NCBI GenBank assembly: GCA_021299075.1
Contig: JAJTFU010000020.1
Coordinates: 1 to 17,257 of the forward strand
Direction of reading: 5' to 3'
DNA length: 17,257 nucleotides
Source: Novosphingobium sp.
Lineage (GTDB): Bacteria; Pseudomonadota; Alphaproteobacteria; Sphingomonadales; Sphingomonadaceae
The translations under genes and the position numbers were made by a program. A model generated the notes under the pieces. It ran no database searches, was not told where the DNA came from, and saw only the letters and a list, made by a program, of their open reading frames with translations. Shown here in pieces: positions 13,470 through 17,257 of the stretch (positions are counted from its first letter, which is position 1; the number at the start of each line of letters is the position of its first letter).

Positions 13470-14867
13470 GTGCAACTCCCCCAGGTCATCATCATCGGGC
13501 GCCCGAACGTAGGCAAGTCCACGCTGTGGAACCGGCTGGTCGGCAAGAAGCTCGCGCTGGTCGACGACCAGCCGGGGGTCACGCGCGACCGCCGCTTTGG
13601 CGAGGCGCACCTGCTCGGCCTCGATTTCACCATTGTCGATACCGCCGGCTGGGAGGACGAGGACGAGAATACGCTGCCGGGCCGGATGCGCCAGCAGACC
13701 GAGGCGGCGCTGGTCGGCGCCGACGTGGCGCTGTTCGTAATTGATGCCCGTGCCGGCCTGACCCCGCTCGACGAGGAAATTGCCCGGCACCTGCGCCAGT
13801 GCGACGTGCCGATCGTGCTGGTGGCCAACAAGGCCGAAGGCAAGACCGGCGATCACGGGATTTACGAGGCGTTCTCGCTTGGCCTGGGCGATCCGGTTCC
13901 GCTCTCCGCCGAACACGGTCAGGGCATGGCCGACCTGTTCGAGGCGCTGCTGCCGCACCTGAACGAGCGCCAGCTCGAAATGGACGCCGAGGCGGCGATT
14001 GCGGCCGAGCTGGACGACGAGGAGGAATACGATCCCAAGGCGATCCTCAAGCTCGCCATTGTCGGGCGCCCCAATGCTGGCAAGTCGACCCTGATCAACC
14101 GCTTCCTCAAGGAAGACCGGCTGCTGACCGGGCCGGAAGCCGGGATCACCCGCGATTCGATCGCGATCGACTGGACCTGGCACGATCCCGCCAGCGGCGA
14201 GGACCGGCCGGTGCGGCTGATCGACACCGCCGGCATGCGCAAGAAGGCGCTGGTGGTCGACAAGCTGGAAAAGCTGGCCGTGGCCGATGCCCGCCACGCG
14301 ATCGACTTTGCCGAAGTGGTCGTGTTGCTGCTCGATGCGACGCGCGGCCTGGAGCACCAGGACCTCAAGATCGCCAGCATGGTGCTTGAAGAGGGCCGGG
14401 CGCTGATGATCGCGATCAACAAGTGGGACGTGGCCGAGGATGCCTCGGGCCTGTTCAACGGGATCCGCGCGGCGCTGGAAGACGGCCTCAGCCAGGTCAA
14501 GGGCCTGCCGCTGCTGGCGGTTTCGGCCCGCACCGGCAAGGGGCTGGACGATCTGATCCGCGCCGCCTTCGAACTGCGCGATGCCTGGTCAAAGCGCGTG
14601 CCGACCGCCGCGCTCAACCGCTGGTTTGACGATGCCCTGGCCAAGAACCCGCCGCCTGCACCCGGCGGCCGCCGGATCAAGCTGCGCTATATCACCCAGG
14701 CCAAGACGCGCCCGCCCGGCTTCGTGCTGTTCGGAACGCGGCTGGACGAGCTGCCCAACAGCTATCAACGCTATCTGGTCAACGGGCTGCGGCGCGAGCT
14801 GGGCTTCGATGCCGTGCCGGTGCGGCTGATGCTGCGCAGCCCGAAGAACCCCTTCGCCAAGAAGTAG
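13470..14867 (+). CDS. der: GTPase Der (EngA), 50S ribosome assembly
   Basis: 465 residues with tandem G domains and a KH-like C-terminal domain, as in all Der proteins. G domain 1: P-loop GRPNVGKS (10-17), DTAG (57-60), NKAE. G domain 2: GRPNAGKS, DTAGMRKK, NKWD. The C-terminal KH-like part runs to SPKNPFAKK. Der binds GTP and matures the large ribosomal subunit; it is essential in most bacteria. GTG 13470 is chosen as start because AGGG lies about 9 bases upstream and family members begin a few residues before the first P-loop strand. Upstream TTG starts would add unconserved residues. Confidence 0.97.
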   Translation: MQLPQVIIIGRPNVGKSTLWNRLVGKKLALVDDQPGVTRDRRFGEAHLLGLDFTIVDTAGWEDEDENTLPGRMRQQTEAALVGADVALFVIDARAGLTPLDEEIARHLRQCDVPIVLVANKAEGKTGDHGIYEAFSLGLGDPVPLSAEHGQGMADLFEALLPHLNERQLEMDAEAAIAAELDDEEEYDPKAILKLAIVGRPNAGKSTLINRFLKEDRLLTGPEAGITRDSIAIDWTWHDPASGEDRPVRLIDTAGMRKKALVVDKLEKLAVADARHAIDFAEVVVLLLDATRGLEHQDLKIASMVLEEGRALMIAINKWDVAEDASGLFNGIRAALEDGLSQVKGLPLLAVSARTGKGLDDLIRAAFELRDAWSKRVPTAALNRWFDDALAKNPPPAPGGRRIKLRYITQAKTRPPGFVLFGTRLDELPNSYQRYLVNGLRRELGFDAVPVRLMLRSPKNPFAKK

Positions 14868-14891
14868 GCCTTCGGGCCGGCAAGTGCGGGT

Positions 14892-15371
14892 TTAGCTGCC
14901 CGCCGGTTCGCTCTGCAGCTGGATATAGTTCTGCAGGCCCATCCGCGCGATCATCTCGAACTGGGTTTCGAGGAAATCGACATGCTCTTCCTCGCTGGCG
15001 AGGATCGAGCGGAACAGGTCGCGGCTGACGAAATCGTGGACCATTTCGCAGTGCGCAATCGCGGCGCGCAGATCGGGGATCGCATCGTGCTCCAGCGCCA
15101 GGTCGGCCTTCAGGATTTCCTCGACATTCTCGCCGATCCGCAGCTTGCCCATGTTCTGGAAATTGGGCAGCCCTTCCAGGAACAGGATCCGTTCGGCCAC
15201 CTGGTCGGCGTGCTTCATCTCGTCGATCGATTCGTGGCGTTCATGCTCGGCGAGCTTGTTGATCCCCCAGTTGTCGAGCATGCGGTAATGCAGCCAGTAC
15301 TGGTTGACCGCAGTCAGCTCGTTGAACAGGACCTTGTTGAGGAATTCGATGACCTTTTTATCGCCCTTCAC
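14892..15371 (-). CDS. bfr: Bacterioferritin
   Basis: 159 residues beginning MKGDKKVIEFLNKVLFNELT. All ferroxidase ligands of Bfr are in place (E18, Y25, E51, H54, E94, E127, H130), as is the haem-bridging Met52 in DEMKHAD. It forms a 24-subunit cage that oxidises Fe(II) and stores iron in the cytoplasm. The start is GTG 15371 with GGGAG 8 bases upstream. It is downstream of bfd on the same strand after a 150-base gap. Convergent with der. Confidence 0.97.
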   Translation of the reverse strand: MKGDKKVIEFLNKVLFNELTAVNQYWLHYRMLDNWGINKLAEHERHESIDEMKHADQVAERILFLEGLPNFQNMGKLRIGENVEEILKADLALEHDAIPDLRAAIAHCEMVHDFVSRDLFRSILASEEEHVDFLETQFEMIARMGLQNYIQLQSEPAGS

Positions 15372-15521
15372 GGCGCATTCTCCCGGGAGGTTGGAGGGGG
15401 TGGTGTCGGGCGCGATTATGCGCTGCCTTGCACCTGCAGGGCAAGCCCGAATTCCTTGAATTTCTGCGGCTTTTGCGTCACATTCGCAAGCGCGTGATGC
15501 TGCACTTGCAAGGCACTCGCA
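15372..15521 (-). other. bfd-bfr intergenic spacer with short repeats
   Basis: 150 bases with CTTGC...GCAAG (around 15425-15446) and GATGC...GCATC (around 15497-15524) dyads and no ORF of note. It could hold a separate bfr promoter or a transcript-end stem. Nothing decisive is seen. Confidence 0.35.
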
Positions 15522-15716
15522 TCAAGCGGTCTGCAAGCCTTCGGTGCTGGCCTTGGCGCGCTCTTCGATCAGCATTTCGGCCGCCTCGTCAAGGCATTGG
15601 CCGCATTGCGGGCGGCAGCCGAGCGCTTCGTAAACGGCATCGGGATCGCCCGGGCAGCCGCGTGCCGCTTCGCGCAGTTCACTGTCACGGATGGCATTGC
15701 AGACGCAAATATACAT
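15522..15716 (-). CDS. bfd: Bacterioferritin-associated ferredoxin (Bfd)
   Basis: 64 residues beginning MYICVCNAIRDSELREAARG. The [2Fe-2S] ligands are C4, C6, C38 and C41 (CxC ... CxxC), as in known Bfd proteins. Bfd binds at the Bfr haem and passes electrons to release stored iron as Fe(II). GGGAG lies 6 bases before ATG. It sits directly behind a Fur-like box, and bfr follows, the usual pairing. Confidence 0.96.
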   Translation of the reverse strand: MYICVCNAIRDSELREAARGCPGDPDAVYEALGCRPQCGQCLDEAAEMLIEERAKASTEGLQTA

Positions 15717-15749
15717 CGGCGGCTCCCGGTGGCTCCGACTCGTTAATAA

Positions 15750-15764
15750 TGCGAATCGTTCGCA
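15750..15764 (-). promoter_or_regulatory. Fur-like box upstream of bfd
   Basis: TGCGAATCGTTCGCA is a near-perfect 7-1-7 dyad of the Fur-box type (consensus TGATAATNATTATCA style). It lies in the 49-base gap between the DUF418 stop and the bfd start, where only bfd can be the target. It implies induction of bfd, and so iron release from Bfr, when iron is low. Confidence 0.7.
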
Positions 15765-15765
15765 A

Positions 15766-17004
15766 TCACAAGAGGCGCTTGAACGGCAGGCGCTTCCCCT
15801 CGGTCAGCGATCGCCAGAGCCATTCGACCGGGCCCTGCCGGAAGCGCCCCAGCCAGGGTTTGCTCCAGGCCAGCATGACGGCCCAGCCAAGCAGCACGAA
15901 CCACCATTGCTGCGCGGCGCCGACCCGTCCGACCAGACCCAGGCCCCAGCCAAAGAAGCAGAAGGCCATGACCGCCGAGGTCAGCAGGTAATTGCTGAGC
16001 GCCATCCGCCCGGCGGCGCGCAGCCGCTCGCCCAGCCGAGTGCGGAGCAGGGCGAGGGCGGCCAGCACCAGCAGCGCCGCCCAGGCCAGGGTCAGCACCA
16101 GGTGCTGCGGCCCGGCGGGACCGATCAGCAGCTCGAACATGGCCTCGGGCGGAAAGCCGCGGCTCCAGCTCCACCAGGCCTGGACGAGGGCGAGCGGCAG
16201 ACCGATGGCCAGGCTGACCCCGGCCAACTGCCACAGCCTTGCGCGCGGCCAGCCGCCGGTGAAGAAGCCGCTGCGGTAGAGCGCCATGCCCAGCATCATC
16301 ATGGGCACCGTCTCACCAATCGACAGCAGGGTAACCTGGAAGGGCCGGTAGAGCGTGTCGGTGAAGCGTTCGGTCAGCATGGTCCAATAGGGCTGGCGCA
16401 GCACTTCGGCCTGGTTGTGCGCCTCGGCCGAGATCGCGGCGAACTGCCCCAGCACCGCCGCCCGCGTCGCCGGATCGGCCGTGCCAGCGTGGACTGCCTC
16501 GGCCGCGGTCAGGCTTGACCAGCCAGCCAGGGCAAAAGCGCCGTGCCACAGCGCAAAGCCGGAGAGTGCCAGTGCCACCAGTTGCCGGACCGACAAGTGC
16601 CGCAGTGCCAGCACGAAGGGTGCGAGCAGGGCATAGAGCATCAGGATATCGCCGCTCCAGAGCAGCAGCTGGTGGGCATAGCCGATCAGCAGCAGCCAGC
16701 CGAGCCGGCGCAGCTGCACGGTGCCGCCATCCGCTCCCGCCCCGTCGCGCCGGTCGACGAACAACAGCATCGAGGCACCGAACAGCAGGGTGAACAGGCC
16801 GCGCATCTTGCCTTCGAACAGCACCAGCCCGGCGGCAAAGGCAAGCCCGTCGGCTGGGCTGGCGGGGCCAAGCAGGCCCGGGCTGAGCGTGGCCGAAGGG
16901 CCGCCCGCAAAGCCGGCTATGTTGATGGTCAGGATGCCGAGCACGGCAATCCCGCGCACCAGATCCAGCGCGGCGATCCGATCGGGCGCCGCGCTGCCGC
17001 TCAT
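15766..17004 (-). CDS. DUF418 family integral membrane protein
   Basis: 412 residues. It starts with the family hallmark RIAALDLVRGIAVLGILTIN and ends with GRMALSNYLLTS and a GPVEWLWRSLTEGKRLPFKR segment. Multiple hydrophobic helices (roughly 8-10) are spread over the chain, with FEGKMRGLFTLLFGASMLLF near residues 63-82. The family is an inner-membrane acyltransferase-3-like group with unclear substrate. ATG 17004 is one base after the SPOR gene stop, so the two are probably translationally coupled. Confidence 0.9.
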   Translation of the reverse strand: MSGSAAPDRIAALDLVRGIAVLGILTINIAGFAGGPSATLSPGLLGPASPADGLAFAAGLVLFEGKMRGLFTLLFGASMLLFVDRRDGAGADGGTVQLRRLGWLLLIGYAHQLLLWSGDILMLYALLAPFVLALRHLSVRQLVALALSGFALWHGAFALAGWSSLTAAEAVHAGTADPATRAAVLGQFAAISAEAHNQAEVLRQPYWTMLTERFTDTLYRPFQVTLLSIGETVPMMMLGMALYRSGFFTGGWPRARLWQLAGVSLAIGLPLALVQAWWSWSRGFPPEAMFELLIGPAGPQHLVLTLAWAALLVLAALALLRTRLGERLRAAGRMALSNYLLTSAVMAFCFFGWGLGLVGRVGAAQQWWFVLLGWAVMLAWSKPWLGRFRQGPVEWLWRSLTEGKRLPFKRLL

Positions 17005-17005
17005 C

Positions 17006-17257
17006 TCAGCCTTTGACGGCGATGCAGGTCTGGCCGCTGGCAGTCAGACGTTCGCAGGCGGCGCGGGCCGCTGCTTCGCTGGCGAAGCCGCCGGCCTGGA
17101 GCTTGGTCACCGCGCCGGCCTTGACATTGAGGCGCGGCTTGCCGGCGAGTTCGGGGCGGCTCTTCAGCCGGTTCCACAACGCATTGGCATTGCCGGGCTG
17201 GCCAAAGGCGCCCAGCTGGATCCGCCACGGGCCCGCAGCAACCGGCGCAGGGGCTGC
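17006..17257 (-). CDS. C-terminal end of a SPOR-domain protein (partial at window edge)
   Basis: 83 residues of an open frame entering at the right edge. It begins after an Ala/Pro linker with WRIQLGAFGQPGNANALWNR and ends with CERLTASGQTCIAVKG. This is a complete SPOR domain, which binds denuded septal peptidoglycan. A larger Pro/Ala-rich or membrane-anchored N-terminal part should lie outside the window. Its stop is separated by one base from the ATG of the DUF418 gene. Confidence 0.88.
   Translation of the reverse strand, partial: AAPAPVAAGPWRIQLGAFGQPGNANALWNRLKSRPELAGKPRLNVKAGAVTKLQAGGFASEAAARAACERLTASGQTCIAVKG

Noticed and set aside
13356..14357. The CHAP-gene frame stays open for another 334 codons upstream, antisense to der.
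   Set aside because: It is the shadow of GC-rich der codons. The signal peptide at ATG 13355 fixes the real start and the extension has a low-complexity, non-natural composition.
13799..14389. Plus-strand ORF inside der in another frame.
   Set aside because: Arg/Gly-rich frame shadow with no RBS; der is unmistakable in the other frame.
15691..16518. Long plus-strand ORF opposite the DUF418 gene.
   Set aside because: Extremely Gln/Pro/Arg-rich, typical of antisense of a hydrophobic high-GC gene. The minus-strand frame has clear DUF418 motifs and membrane helices.

Overview
The window looks like a chromosomal segment of an alphaproteobacterium, most likely a sphingomonad (order Sphingomonadales). 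This rests on family content rather than any database match: DUF4402 secreted proteins, short LuxR-type and REC plus winged-helix regulators of a sphingomonad style, a DUF3297 protein, the Der sequence with NKAE in its first GTPase domain, and high GC with strong GC3 in the right third. Two compositional zones are visible. From about 12.3 kb to the end the DNA is GC-rich, densely packed and housekeeping-like. From about 5.7 to 12.2 kb it is visibly more AT-rich, has longer gaps and carries accessory genes. A tRNA-Val(CAC) gene sits at the junction with its 3' end facing the AT-richer side, as expected for a site of past integration, although no integrase is in the window.

Layout. (a) 1-5.2 kb: a surface or fimbria-like locus. 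The end of an unidentified gene (possibly a chaperone) overlaps an 845-residue usher-like outer-membrane protein. A small LuxR-type regulator follows, then a secreted DUF4402 protein, all on the plus strand. Two further secreted DUF4402 or DUF4402-like proteins converge from the minus strand, separated by a strong hairpin. (b) 5.2-6.4 kb: a 557-base gap with hairpins, then a tiny Flp-type pilin precursor and a PilZ-domain protein. (c) 6.6-10.75 kb: a signalling cluster. A LuxR/FixJ-like regulator with a degenerate receiver overlaps tail to tail with a minus-strand operon. In transcription order that operon encodes a 73-residue free-standing histidine-kinase DHp domain, an H-NOX haem nitric-oxide sensor, and an HNOBA-histidine kinase-receiver hybrid. 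Divergent from it is a receiver plus MarR-like winged-helix response regulator. (d) 10.75-12.24 kb: gene-poor DNA with weak small ORFs and several inverted repeats. (e) 12.24-17.26 kb: tRNA-Val, a DUF3297 protein, a secreted CHAP-domain amidase candidate, der, bacterioferritin, its ferredoxin Bfd behind a Fur-like box, a DUF418 membrane protein, and the end of a SPOR-domain protein.

The most interesting system is (c). H-NOX and its cognate kinase are a known NO-sensing pair that often controls biofilm through c-di-GMP or quorum sensing. Here the kinase is a hybrid whose terminal receiver normally needs a histidine phosphotransfer protein. No HPt gene is visible, but a stand-alone DHp domain is the first gene of the operon and a receiver-DNA-binding regulator is divergent from it. 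I infer a four-step NO phosphorelay (H-NOX to hybrid kinase to DHp-only shuttle to REC-winged-helix regulator). The pseudo-receiver LuxR protein, the Flp pilin and the PilZ protein next door are candidate outputs. The domain assignments come directly from the sequence; the wiring is a hypothesis.
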